A DNA stretch of 64,000 nucleotides from Pseudomonas vranovensis DSM 16006 (GCF_000425805.1 NZ_KE384456.1:62001-126000); one strand, 5' to 3'. Positions 9,567 through 18,248 are shown, counted from the first letter of the stretch. The notes: generated by a model from the sequence alone, not told the origin. Made by a program: numbers and translations.

Positions 9567-9590
9567 CAATATCAAAAAGTTTTGATATTG
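9567..9590. promoter_or_regulatory. Perfect 11-bp inverted repeat, candidate operator of the ArsR-MT regulator
   Basis: CAATATCAAAA (9567-9577) and TTTTGATATTG (9580-9590) are exact complements around AG. The AT-rich palindrome stands out in a GC-rich background. It lies between the divergent ArsR-MT/metK and tkt genes, 3 bases upstream of the predicted -35 element. Size and symmetry fit a dimeric ArsR-family protein. Confidence 0.75.
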
Positions 9591-9783
9591 AGCGATAGGC
9601 GGGGCAATTCGTCGCAGCAGAGTCGACCGAATCCGCTGTTTGGCCGGGCTATCGCCTAAATCTGCACTCAAACACAGGAAAATCATGCTGCATCGACCAT
9701 CCGTCATTGCCCCCGGACGCATGCCTGGGCGAAAATAACCGCCTTTTTTCGTTTCGTAACTTTCAACCCCCAGGAGATAAGCG

Positions 9784-11781
9784 ATGCCCAGCCGTCGTGA
9801 ACGTGCCAACGCCATTCGAGCACTCAGCATGGATGCCGTGCAGAAGGCCAACAGCGGTCACCCCGGTGCCCCCATGGGCATGGCGGATATCGCCGAAGTT
9901 CTTTGGCGCGACTATCTGAAGCACAGCCCGAGCAACCCGGACTTCGCTGACCGTGACCGCTTCGTGCTGTCCAACGGCCACGGCTCGATGCTGATCTATT
10001 CGCTGCTGCACCTGACCGGCTACGACCTGTCGATCGATGACCTGAAGGCTTTCCGCCAGCTGCACAGCCGCACCCCGGGCCACCCGGAGTTCGGCTACAC
10101 CGCAGGCGTCGAGACCACCACCGGTCCGCTCGGCCAGGGCCTGGCCAACGCCGTGGGTTTTGCCATCGCTGAAAAAGTCCTGGGCGCCCAGTTCAACCGC
10201 GAAGGCCACAACGTCGTCGATCACCACACTTATGTGTTCCTGGGTGATGGTTGCATGATGGAAGGCATCTCCCACGAAGTCGCTTCCCTGGCCGGTACCC
10301 TGGGCCTGGGCAAGCTGATCGCCTTCTACGATGACAACGGCATCTCCATCGACGGCGAAGTCGAAGGCTGGTTCACCGACGACACGCCGAAGCGTTTCGA
10401 AGCCTACAACTGGCAGGTGATCCGCAATGTCGACGGCCATGACGCCGACGAAATCAAGACCGCCATCGAGACCGCCCGCAAGAGCGAGCAGCCGACCCTG
10501 ATCTGCTGCAAGACCATCATCGGCTTCGGCTCGCCGAACAAGCAGGGCAAGGAAGATTGCCACGGCGCGCCACTGGGCAATGACGAAATCGCCTTGGCCC
10601 GCAAAGAGCTGAACTGGAACCACGGTCCGTTCGAGATCCCGGCTGACATCTACGCCGAGTGGGATGCCAAGGAAGCCGGCAAGGCCGTTGAAGCCGAGTG
10701 GGACCAGCGTTTCGCGGCCTACGCCGCTGCCTTCCCTGAACTGGCCAGCGAGCTGAAGCGTCGCCTGAGTGGCGAACTGCCGGTTGATTTCTCCGAGAAG
10801 GCTGCGGCCTACATCGCTGACGTTGCGGCCAAGGGCGAAACCATCGCCAGCCGTAAAGCCAGCCAGAACACCCTGAACGCCTTCGGTCCTCTGCTGCCAG
10901 AGTTCCTCGGTGGTTCGGCTGACCTGGCCGGTTCCAACCTGACCCTGTGGAAAGGCTGCAAGGGCGTCAGCGCTGAAGATGCCAGCGGCAACTACATGTT
11001 CTACGGCGTGCGTGAATTCGGCATGACCGCAATCATGAACGGTGTTGCCCTGCACGGCGGCCTGGTGCCTTACGGTGCGACCTTCCTGATGTTCATGGAA
11101 TACGCCCGCAACGCTGTGCGCATGTCGGCCCTGATGAAGCAGCGCGTGATTCACGTCTACACCCACGACTCTATCGGTCTGGGCGAAGACGGCCCGACTC
11201 ACCAGCCGATCGAGCAGCTGACCAGCCTGCGCAGCACCCCGAACCTGGACACCTGGCGCCCAGCCGACGCCGTTGAATCGGCGGTGTCGTGGAAGCACGC
11301 CCTGGAGCGCAAGGACGGCCCTTCGGCGCTGATCTTCTCGCGTCAGAACCTGCAGCACCAAACCCGTGACGCCGGCCAGATCGCTGACATCAGCCGTGGC
11401 GGCTACGTGCTGAAAGACTGCGCAGGCGAGCCTGAGCTGATCCTGATCGCCACCGGTTCCGAAGTGGGCCTGGCCGTTCAGGCCTTTGACAAGCTGACCG
11501 AGCAGGGCCGCAAGGTCCGTGTTGTATCGATGCCATGCACCAGCGTCTTCGATGCCCAGGATGCTGCCTACAAACAGTCGGTCCTGCCGCTGCAGGTCGG
11601 TGCGCGTATCGCTATCGAAGCGGCCCATGCCGACTTCTGGTACAAGTACGTCGGCCTCGAAGGCCGCGTGATCGGCATGACCACCTACGGCGAGTCGGCC
11701 CCTGCGGCCGCCTTGTTCGAAGAGTTCGGTTTCACCCTGGAAAACATCCTGGGTACTGCTGAAGAGCTGCTGGAAGACTGA
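9784..11781 (+). CDS. tkt: Transketolase
   Basis: A 665-residue thiamine-diphosphate enzyme exchanging two-carbon ketol units in the pentose phosphate pathway. The N-terminal domain has the TPP-binding GDGCMMEGISHE... motif ending in the DDNGI segment. The central pyrimidine-binding domain carries GVREFGMTAIMNGVALHGG and the THDSIGLGEDGPTHQPIEQL signature, followed by the C-terminal domain. AGGAG 9 bases before the ATG supports the start. It heads the tkt-epd-pgk-fba block. Epd uses erythrose-4-phosphate, a transketolase substrate, so the order is metabolically coherent. Confidence 0.97.
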   Translation: MPSRRERANAIRALSMDAVQKANSGHPGAPMGMADIAEVLWRDYLKHSPSNPDFADRDRFVLSNGHGSMLIYSLLHLTGYDLSIDDLKAFRQLHSRTPGHPEFGYTAGVETTTGPLGQGLANAVGFAIAEKVLGAQFNREGHNVVDHHTYVFLGDGCMMEGISHEVASLAGTLGLGKLIAFYDDNGISIDGEVEGWFTDDTPKRFEAYNWQVIRNVDGHDADEIKTAIETARKSEQPTLICCKTIIGFGSPNKQGKEDCHGAPLGNDEIALARKELNWNHGPFEIPADIYAEWDAKEAGKAVEAEWDQRFAAYAAAFPELASELKRRLSGELPVDFSEKAAAYIADVAAKGETIASRKASQNTLNAFGPLLPEFLGGSADLAGSNLTLWKGCKGVSAEDASGNYMFYGVREFGMTAIMNGVALHGGLVPYGATFLMFMEYARNAVRMSALMKQRVIHVYTHDSIGLGEDGPTHQPIEQLTSLRSTPNLDTWRPADAVESAVSWKHALERKDGPSALIFSRQNLQHQTRDAGQIADISRGGYVLKDCAGEPELILIATGSEVGLAVQAFDKLTEQGRKVRVVSMPCTSVFDAQDAAYKQSVLPLQVGARIAIEAAHADFWYKYVGLEGRVIGMTTYGESAPAAALFEEFGFTLENILGTAEELLED

Positions 11782-11798
11782 TCGATAGAGTTGGATTC

Positions 11799-11852
11799 AT
11801 CGCGGGGCAAGCACGCTCCTACAGGACTGTAGGAGCGTGCTTGCCCCGCGAT
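11799..11852. repeat. REP pair, perfect 26-bp inverted repeat, between tkt and epd
   Basis: The arms at 11799-11824 and 11827-11852 are exactly complementary with a 2-base GA loop. Unlike most copies here, it sits between two same-strand genes, 32 bases before the epd start codon, so it would form a very stable hairpin inside any tkt-epd transcript. Confidence 0.9.
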
Positions 11853-11884
11853 TGCAGATAACGCTTCTGTTCCGTGAGCATCCC

Positions 11885-12952
11885 ATGCCCCAAACGCGTC
11901 CTTACAAAGTTGCACTCAACGGCTATGGCCGTATTGGTCGTTGCGTCTTGCGCGCACTCTTTGAACGGGGGGCGAAGGCGGGCTTCGAGATCGTCGCGCT
12001 GAACGACCTGGCCGATCAGGCCAGTATCGAATACCTGACACGCTTCGACTCCACCCACGGGCGTTTTCCCGGCGAGGTGAAGGTCGACGGCGATTGTCTG
12101 CATATCCATGGCGACTGCGTGAAGGTTTTGCGCAGTGCCACCCCGGAAGGGATCGACTGGGCAGCACTGGATGTCGATCTGGTACTGGAGTGTTCCGGTG
12201 CCTACAACACCCGTGCCGATGGCCAGCGTTTTCTTGAAGCCGGCGCGCCGCGGGTGCTGTTTTCCCAGCCGATGGCCAGCGAGGCGGACGTCGATGCGAC
12301 GGTCGTCTACGGCATCAACCAGGACTGCCTCAAAGGCAATGAACTGCTGGTCTCCAACGCTTCCTGCACCACCAACTGCGGCGTGCCGCTGCTGCGGGTA
12401 CTGGACCGGGCGTTCGGCCTTGAATACGTGTCGATTACCACGATCCACTCGGCAATGAACGACCAGCCGGTGATCGACGCTTATCACCATGAAGACCTGC
12501 GCCGCACCCGCTCGGCGTTCCAGTCGGTGATTCCGGTGTCCACCGGACTTGCGCGCGGCATCGAGCGGTTGTTGCCGGAACTTGCCGGGCGAATTCAGGC
12601 CAAAGCCGTACGTGTGCCGACCGTCAACGTGTCGTGCCTGGACATCACCCTGCAGACCGCCCGCGATACCACTGCGGCAGAGGTCAACCAGGTGCTGCGC
12701 GATGCGGCCCTGAGCGGCCCGCTGAAGGGACTCCTGGCCTACACCGAGTTACCGCACGCCAGTTGTGATTTCAACCATGACCCACATTCGGCCATTGTCG
12801 ATGCCAGCCAGACCCGCGTTTCCGGCCCCCGGCTGGTCAACCTGCTGGCCTGGTTCGATAACGAATGGGGTTTTGCCAACCGTATGCTCGACGTTGCCGA
12901 ACATTACCTGCACGTCGTCAATCAAACCCGCTCCACTAGCAAACATCCCTGA
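11885..12952 (+). CDS. epd: D-erythrose-4-phosphate dehydrogenase
   Basis: A 355-residue GAPDH-like enzyme. The N-terminal Rossmann motif is LNGYGRIGRCVLRAL and the catalytic cysteine lies in SNASCTTNC (Cys161). Its place after tkt and before pgk, and its length, fit Epd, which oxidises erythrose-4-phosphate to 4-phosphoerythronate for pyridoxal phosphate synthesis, rather than a glycolytic GAPDH. The ATG at 11885 is preferred over an upstream in-frame GTG/ATG because the 16-residue extension would start inside the REP hairpin. Confidence 0.92.
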   Translation: MPQTRPYKVALNGYGRIGRCVLRALFERGAKAGFEIVALNDLADQASIEYLTRFDSTHGRFPGEVKVDGDCLHIHGDCVKVLRSATPEGIDWAALDVDLVLECSGAYNTRADGQRFLEAGAPRVLFSQPMASEADVDATVVYGINQDCLKGNELLVSNASCTTNCGVPLLRVLDRAFGLEYVSITTIHSAMNDQPVIDAYHHEDLRRTRSAFQSVIPVSTGLARGIERLLPELAGRIQAKAVRVPTVNVSCLDITLQTARDTTAAEVNQVLRDAALSGPLKGLLAYTELPHASCDFNHDPHSAIVDASQTRVSGPRLVNLLAWFDNEWGFANRMLDVAEHYLHVVNQTRSTSKHP

Positions 12953-12964
12953 AGGACCGCATTC

Positions 12965-14128
12965 ATGACCGTGTTGAAGATGACCGACCTCGATCTGCAA
13001 GGTAAGCGCGTACTGATCCGCGAAGACCTCAACGTGCCTGTGAAGGACGGTGTGGTTGCCAGCGATGCGCGTATCCTCGCTTCGCTGCCGACCATCAAGC
13101 TGGCCCTGGAAAAGGGTGCGGCCGTGATGGTCTGCTCGCACCTGGGCCGTCCGACCGAAGGCGAGTTCTCGGCCGAGAACAGCCTCAAGCCGGTAGCCGA
13201 TTACCTGAGCAAGGCCCTGGGCCGTGAAGTACCCCTGGTTGCCGACTACCTCGACGGTGTCCAGGTCCAGGCCGGTGACCTCGTGTTGTTCGAAAACGTG
13301 CGCTTCAACAAGGGTGAGAAAAAGAACGCCGACGAGCTGGCGCAAAAATACGCAGCCCTGTGCGACGTGTTCGTGATGGACGCCTTCGGTACTGCCCACC
13401 GTGCCGAGGGCTCGACCCACGGCGTGGCCAAGTTCGCCAAGGTGGCGGCTGCTGGCCCGCTGCTGGCCGCCGAGCTGGACGCCCTGGGCAAGGCCCTCAA
13501 GGCCCCGGCCAAGCCGATGGCTGCCATCGTTGCCGGCTCCAAGGTGTCGACCAAGCTGGACGTGCTCAACAGCCTGAGCCAGGTCTGCGACCTGCTGATC
13601 GTCGGTGGCGGCATCGCCAACACCTTCCTGGCCGCTGCCGGTCACCCAGTGGGCAAGTCGCTGTACGAACCTGACCTGATCGACACCGCCAAGGCCATCG
13701 CCGCCAAGGTCAACGTCCCGCTGCCGGTGGATGTGGTGGTTGCCAAGGAATTCGCTGAAAGCGCCGCTGCTACCGTCAAGCTGGTTGCCGACGTTGCCGA
13801 CGACGACATGATTCTCGACATCGGTCCGCAGACCGCGGCCAACTTCGCCGAGCTGCTGAAGTCGTCCAAGACCATTCTGTGGAATGGTCCGGTTGGTGTC
13901 TTCGAGTTCGACCAGTTCGGTAACGGCACCAAGGTACTGGCCAAGGCCATCGCGGAAAGCGCCGCGTTCTCCATCGCCGGTGGTGGCGATACCCTGGCCG
14001 CCATCGACAAATATGGCGTTGCCGAGCAAATCTCCTACATTTCTACCGGTGGCGGTGCGTTCCTCGAGTTCGTCGAGGGCAAGGTCCTGCCAGCGGTGGA
14101 AGTACTGGAACAACGGGCCAAGGCCTGA
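12965..14128 (+). CDS. pgk: Phosphoglycerate kinase
   Basis: A 387-residue two-domain kinase interconverting 1,3-bisphosphoglycerate plus ADP and 3-phosphoglycerate plus ATP. Visible are the N-terminal REDLNVPVKDG substrate-binding segment, CSHLGRPTEGEFS, the FENVRFNKGEKKN motif, and the C-terminal nucleotide site (LWNGPVGVFEFDQFG, then SIAGGGDTLAAIDKYG). It begins 12 bases after epd ends, with GAAGGA before the ATG, so it is surely co-transcribed with epd. Confidence 0.97.
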   Translation: MTVLKMTDLDLQGKRVLIREDLNVPVKDGVVASDARILASLPTIKLALEKGAAVMVCSHLGRPTEGEFSAENSLKPVADYLSKALGREVPLVADYLDGVQVQAGDLVLFENVRFNKGEKKNADELAQKYAALCDVFVMDAFGTAHRAEGSTHGVAKFAKVAAAGPLLAAELDALGKALKAPAKPMAAIVAGSKVSTKLDVLNSLSQVCDLLIVGGGIANTFLAAAGHPVGKSLYEPDLIDTAKAIAAKVNVPLPVDVVVAKEFAESAAATVKLVADVADDDMILDIGPQTAANFAELLKSSKTILWNGPVGVFEFDQFGNGTKVLAKAIAESAAFSIAGGGDTLAAIDKYGVAEQISYISTGGGAFLEFVEGKVLPAVEVLEQRAKA

Positions 14129-14160
14129 TTTGCTCAGCGCCTGGCAAAGGGAGCGACCTG

Positions 14161-14379
14161 ATGGTCAAGCGATTGCCTGTGTTTGTCCTGGTCGGATTGC
14201 TGGGCGCCTGCTCCAGCAATCCGGCGCCTGAGGCCGATCAGCCCGATGCGCCGAAAGGTGGCTGCTATCAGTCTGAATGGCAGGCGGAGACCGCTCCAGT
14301 GATCAACAAGCGACTCGGCCCGGATGGCCTTGAGAAGTACGACGACGAGCACCAGCGCCGAGCCCAGGGTTGCCCTTGA
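14161..14379 (+). CDS. Small lipoprotein of unknown function
   Basis: A 72-residue protein with a lipoprotein signal (lipobox LLGAC at about residue 17) and a short polar mature part with two further Cys residues (GGCYQSEW and the C-terminal QGCP), possibly disulphide-bonded. No domain is recognised. The start has a GGGAG-like site (AAGGGAG at 14146-14152). It lies between pgk and fba on the same strand, together with a second small lipoprotein. Confidence 0.75.
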   Translation: MVKRLPVFVLVGLLGACSSNPAPEADQPDAPKGGCYQSEWQAETAPVINKRLGPDGLEKYDDEHQRRAQGCP

Positions 14380-14430
14380 TCGGTTGATGGCAACCTACCG
14401 GCCTGTTTGTGGTCTGCTAGAGGATATTGG

Positions 14431-14757
14431 ATGAAAGGTGTCGTGGCCCTGTTGGCCTTGGCAGTACTCGGTGGATGTGCAAGCTTCACGCCGAAGGAGA
14501 CACCCTCGGACAACTGGACCCGATGGGTTTGCGACAGCAAGGCTGAAGTGCTCTGGCGCTTTGCCGACAGCAGTCAACAGAGCCTGGACGTGCGTCTGGG
14601 CGGCGGTGATCAGGTCTACCGGCTCAAGGCCGAGCCAGGCGCTTCCGGTTCGCTGTACAGCGATGGTGTGCTGGCGTTCCACAGCAAGGGTGACGAAGGC
14701 CTGGTGTACTGGGCTGCCACCAACGATTTGATAGGGCGGGGCTGCAAGGCGCCGTGA
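14431..14757 (+). CDS. MliC-family lysozyme-inhibitor-like lipoprotein
   Basis: A 108-residue lipoprotein with lipobox LGGC at about residue 16. The mature domain begins with WVCDSKAEVLWRFAD and has the conserved SGSLYSDGVLAFHSKGDEGLVYW segment, matching MliC/PliC inhibitors of C-type lysozyme; the loops around the Ser/Tyr/Lys positions insert into the lysozyme active site in characterised members. A Cys near each end (VCDS and GRGCK) fits the family's disulphide. AGAGGAT precedes the ATG at 14431. An outer-membrane or periplasmic role in protection from host or amoebal lysozyme is inferred. Confidence 0.78.
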   Translation: MKGVVALLALAVLGGCASFTPKETPSDNWTRWVCDSKAEVLWRFADSSQQSLDVRLGGGDQVYRLKAEPGASGSLYSDGVLAFHSKGDEGLVYWAATNDLIGRGCKAP

Positions 14758-14857
14758 CTGGCCGGGCTGCCTGGAGGCGGCCCACACTACTTGAATAGCA
14801 ACCGCCACTGCGGCAGGCTTGCACGAAAAACGACGCTTGTCGGGAGAGAGATACACA

Positions 14858-15922
14858 ATGGCACTCATTAGCATGCGCCAGATGCTGGACCACGCCGCCG
14901 AATTCGGCTACGGCGTTCCGGCTTTCAACGTCAACAACCTCGAGCAGATGCGCGCCATCATGGAAGCCGCCGACAAGACCGACTCTCCGGTGATTGTCCA
15001 GGCCTCGGCCGGTGCCCGCAAATATGCGGGTGCCCCGTTCCTGCGCCACCTGATCCTGGCCGCGATCGAAGAATTCCCCCATATCCCGGTGTGCATGCAC
15101 CAGGACCACGGTACCAGCCCTGACGTGTGCCAGCGGTCGATCCAGCTGGGCTTCAGCTCGGTGATGATGGACGGCTCGCTCGGCGAAGACGGCAAGACCC
15201 CTACCGACTACGAGTACAACGTCCGTGTCACTCAGCAGACCGTTGCCATGGCGCACGCCTGCGGCGTTTCGGTTGAAGGCGAGCTGGGCTGCCTGGGCTC
15301 GCTGGAAACCGGCATGGCCGGTGAAGAAGACGGTATCGGTGCCGAAGGTATCCTGGATCACAGCCAGATGCTGACCGATCCGGAAGAAGCTGCCGACTTC
15401 GTCAAGAAGACCCAGGTCGATGCGCTGGCCATCGCCATCGGCACCAGCCACGGTGCCTACAAGTTCACCAAGCCACCGACCGGTGACGTGCTGGCGATCG
15501 ACCGTATCAAAGAGATTCACAAGCGCATCCCCAACACCCACCTGGTGATGCACGGTTCTTCCTCGGTTCCGCAGGAATGGCTGGCGATCATCAACCAGTA
15601 CGGCGGCGACATCAAGGAAACCTACGGCGTGCCGGTCGAAGAAATCGTCGAAGGCATCAAGCACGGTGTGCGCAAGGTCAACATCGACACCGACCTGCGC
15701 CTGGCTTCCACGGGTGCCATGCGTCGCCTGATGGCGCAGAATCCGAGCGAGTTCGACCCGCGCAAGTTCTTCGGCGCCACCGTAACGGCCATGCGTGATG
15801 TCTGCATCGCCCGTTACGAAGCGTTCGGTACTGCCGGCAATGCTTCCAAGATCAAGCCGATCTCCCTGGAAGGCATGTTCCAGCGCTACCTCAAGGGCGA
15901 GCTGGCGGCCAAGGTCAATTAA
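14858..15922 (+). CDS. fba: Fructose-bisphosphate aldolase, class II
   Basis: A 354-residue zinc-dependent aldolase of the subtype common in pseudomonads. Zn and substrate elements are visible: CMHQDHGTSPDVC with the metal-binding His, the glutamate-rich VEGELGCLGSLETG loop, AIGTSHGAYKF and LVMHGSSSVPQEW. It catalyses the reversible split of fructose-1,6-bisphosphate. The ATG at 14858 has GGGAGAGAG upstream; a 13-residue upstream extension was rejected. A strong terminator follows at 15936-15964, closing the carbon-metabolism block. Confidence 0.96.
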   Translation: MALISMRQMLDHAAEFGYGVPAFNVNNLEQMRAIMEAADKTDSPVIVQASAGARKYAGAPFLRHLILAAIEEFPHIPVCMHQDHGTSPDVCQRSIQLGFSSVMMDGSLGEDGKTPTDYEYNVRVTQQTVAMAHACGVSVEGELGCLGSLETGMAGEEDGIGAEGILDHSQMLTDPEEAADFVKKTQVDALAIAIGTSHGAYKFTKPPTGDVLAIDRIKEIHKRIPNTHLVMHGSSSVPQEWLAIINQYGGDIKETYGVPVEEIVEGIKHGVRKVNIDTDLRLASTGAMRRLMAQNPSEFDPRKFFGATVTAMRDVCIARYEAFGTAGNASKIKPISLEGMFQRYLKGELAAKVN

Positions 15923-15935
15923 GACCTGACCGTGT

Positions 15936-15964
15936 AAAAAACCCGCAGTGATGCGGGTTTTTTT
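15936..15964 (+). terminator. Rho-independent terminator after fba
   Basis: AACCCGCA (15940-15947), loop GTGA and TGCGGGTT (15952-15959), continuing into seven T residues. An A-run precedes the stem, so it may also work in reverse. Confidence 0.93.
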
Positions 15965-16010
15965 ATGCCTGGCGCCAATGTAGAGGCAGGTATGGCCTGA
16001 TCGGACAGAC

Positions 16011-16026
16011 CGTTAGTCGGCTAACG
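16011..16026. promoter_or_regulatory. Inverted repeat CGTTAG-N4-CTAACG upstream of cfcR
   Basis: CGTTAG (16011-16016) and CTAACG (16021-16026) are exact complements around TCGG, 110 bases before the cfcR ATG and past the fba terminator. It could be a regulator site or a small RNA hairpin; no factor is recognised. Confidence 0.4.
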
Positions 16027-16136
16027 AGAGTTTCCGTGGGTAGTGGCAAGGTGATAACTTCAGATTTAAGGCAGCGAGGTCTAGAGTTAGGCTCGGACTT
16101 CAACCGAAGTACGACCTGTGCCACAAGAGAAGCAGC

Positions 16137-18248
16137 ATGGATTGCGCGCAACCTCCGTCACATGAAAACGGCTCAGTACTGCTGGTCGTTGATGACTACC
16201 CGGAAAACCTGGTCAGCATGCGCGCCTTGCTGGCGCGTCAGGACTGGCAGGTACTGACTGCGAACTCGGGGACCGAAGCCCTGAGTGCGCTGCTCGAGCA
16301 CGAAGTGGACCTGGTGCTGCTGGATGTGCAGATGCCAGGCATGGATGGATTCGAGGTCGCCCGTCTTATGCGCGGCAGCCAGCGTACGCGGCTGACGCCG
16401 ATCATTTTCCTCACCGCCAATGAGCAGTCCCAGGCCGCCGTGCTCAAGGGCTATGCCAGTGGTGCGGTGGATTACCTGTTCAAACCCTTCGACCCGCAGA
16501 TTCTCAAGCCCAAGGTTCAGGCGTTGCTTGAACAGCAGCGCAACAGGCGTTCATTGCAGCGCTTGAGCCGCGACCTGGAAACCGAACGCGCTTTCAATGC
16601 CTCGGTGCTGGAAAATGCGGCCGAGGGCATTCTGGTGGTAGCCGATGACGGCTTAATCTGCTTTGCCAACCCAGCGATTTCCCGGCTGCTCGATGCGCCG
16701 GTTGAACGTTTGCAGGGCACTGATCTTCTGGCATATGTACAGTCGCCGGGGGCGACGGTGTGGGCCGAATCGCCGTTCTATCAAACCTATCTGGACCGGG
16801 AAATTTTTCGCGTTCACGATGCTGTGCTGCGTACTGCGGGCGGACATCCGCTGCCGGTGGCGCTGTCGTGCGCGCCACTTCCGGGCGAGCGGCGGGCCAT
16901 GGTGGTAACGGTGCTGGACATGTCGGTGGTGCGCAGCCTGCATCAGCAACTGGAGTATCAGGCTGTGACCGACCCGTTGACGGGGCTGCTCAATCGGCGC
17001 GGCTTCTACCAGGCCGCCGAGAGTGCATTGGTACGCAATGAGCGCTCGGACAAGTCACAGGCCTTGCTGTACCTGGACCTGGATGGCTTCAAGCGAATCA
17101 ACGACTCCCTTGGTCATGAAGCCGGTGACCGTGTTCTGCGGTGGGTGGCCGAGCAGTTCAAGGACTGCCTGGGCACCCGCGCGATACTCGCACGCATGGG
17201 CGGTGACGAGTTCACCGCGTTGCTCGATGCGCTGGACTGTCCCGAACAGGCTGCACGCTTTGCCGAAAAATTGATCGAACGTGTGTCCATCTGCCAGGAC
17301 ATCGACGGGCTGGAGGTGACGCTGGGGGTCAGTATCGGTATCGCCACCTACCCGGATTGCGGGCTCGGCCTCGATGGCTTGCTGCGTGCGGCCGATGCGG
17401 CGATGTATGCAGCCAAGCAGTCCGGGCGCCAGCAGTATCGTTACTACGATCATGACCTCAATGGCCGGGCGCGCTCACGGCTGATGCTCGAAGACAGCGT
17501 GCGCGATGCGATCGAGCACAGGGATTTCAGCTTGGTCTATCAGCCTCAGGTTGCCTTCGCCGATGGCCGCTTGCGCGGTTTCGAGGCCTTGTTGCGCTGG
17601 CGCCATCCCAGTGTCGGGGATGTGCCGCCGGGTTTGTTCATTCCCTTGCTCGAGGAGGCCCGGCTGATCAATCGTCTGGCCAGTTGGATCTACCAGCAAG
17701 GCGCGTCGCAACGTCGGGCCTGGAGCGAGTGTTGTGGTCCGGACGTGGTGCTGAGCATGAGCCTGAGCAGGGTGCAGTTTGCCATGCCCAATCTGGTTGA
17801 GGAGCTGGCGCGGGTGATTGTCAGTCACGCGCTTGTACCGGCTCAGCTGGAGGTCGAAGTCGCCGAGACGTCGCTGATGTACAACCGCGATGAAGCCTTC
17901 AAGCAGCTGCACAAACTACGCGAGTTGGGCGTGCATATTGCCCTGGACGACTTCGGCGCAGGTGATTGCTCGTTGAAGCTGTTGCGTGACCTGCCCATTG
18001 ATACGCTCAAGTTCGATCGCCATTTGGTGGCGAAACTGCCGGGCTCTGTGGTCGATGGCGCCCTGGTCCGCAGTGTGATCGAGCTCTGCCAGCAGTTTGG
18101 GATCAGCACCATCGCCGAAGGAGTCGAGACCTGCGAGCAGGCTCGCTGGCTCCGCGCCAACGGTTGCGAGTTCGCCCAGGGCTTCCTGGTGGCGCACCCC
18201 ATGACGGCCGCCGATGCGAGTGAGTTCCCGGGCTTTTTTGACTGGTGA
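16137..18248 (+). CDS. cfcR: Response regulator with GGDEF and EAL domains, CfcR type
   Basis: A 703-residue protein. Order: REC receiver (residues about 13-130, phospho-acceptor in LVLLDVQMPGMDG), PAS-like sensor (about 150-280), GGDEF (motif intact at 355-359), EAL (483-485). It should make cyclic di-GMP from GTP. No RxxD inhibitory site lies before GGDEF. In the EAL domain most catalytic motifs survive (EALLR, VAETS, DDFGAGD, LKFD, EGVET) but the metal-binding Asn of the usual VNLS motif is Ser542 (MSLS), so phosphodiesterase activity is probably lost. This agrees with CfcR of P. putida, described as a diguanylate cyclase under RpoS and Rsm control and the same in architecture and neighbourhood. 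GGA triplets at 16003, 16095 and over the start codon (16139-16141) are candidate RsmA/E sites. Confidence 0.88.
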   Translation: MDCAQPPSHENGSVLLVVDDYPENLVSMRALLARQDWQVLTANSGTEALSALLEHEVDLVLLDVQMPGMDGFEVARLMRGSQRTRLTPIIFLTANEQSQAAVLKGYASGAVDYLFKPFDPQILKPKVQALLEQQRNRRSLQRLSRDLETERAFNASVLENAAEGILVVADDGLICFANPAISRLLDAPVERLQGTDLLAYVQSPGATVWAESPFYQTYLDREIFRVHDAVLRTAGGHPLPVALSCAPLPGERRAMVVTVLDMSVVRSLHQQLEYQAVTDPLTGLLNRRGFYQAAESALVRNERSDKSQALLYLDLDGFKRINDSLGHEAGDRVLRWVAEQFKDCLGTRAILARMGGDEFTALLDALDCPEQAARFAEKLIERVSICQDIDGLEVTLGVSIGIATYPDCGLGLDGLLRAADAAMYAAKQSGRQQYRYYDHDLNGRARSRLMLEDSVRDAIEHRDFSLVYQPQVAFADGRLRGFEALLRWRHPSVGDVPPGLFIPLLEEARLINRLASWIYQQGASQRRAWSECCGPDVVLSMSLSRVQFAMPNLVEELARVIVSHALVPAQLEVEVAETSLMYNRDEAFKQLHKLRELGVHIALDDFGAGDCSLKLLRDLPIDTLKFDRHLVAKLPGSVVDGALVRSVIELCQQFGISTIAEGVETCEQARWLRANGCEFAQGFLVAHPMTAADASEFPGFFDW

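Noticed and set aside
9527..9783. SAM or SAH riboswitch upstream of metK or tkt
   Set aside because: The gap was inspected because of the SAM context, but no recognisable aptamer core was found. Control by the palindrome and the ArsR-MT protein is the simpler reading.
9763..11628. A 621-codon open frame opposite tkt
   Set aside because: It mirrors the high-GC tkt gene on the other strand. Its translation is rich in Gly, Val, Asp and His with no domain, and tkt carries all family motifs.
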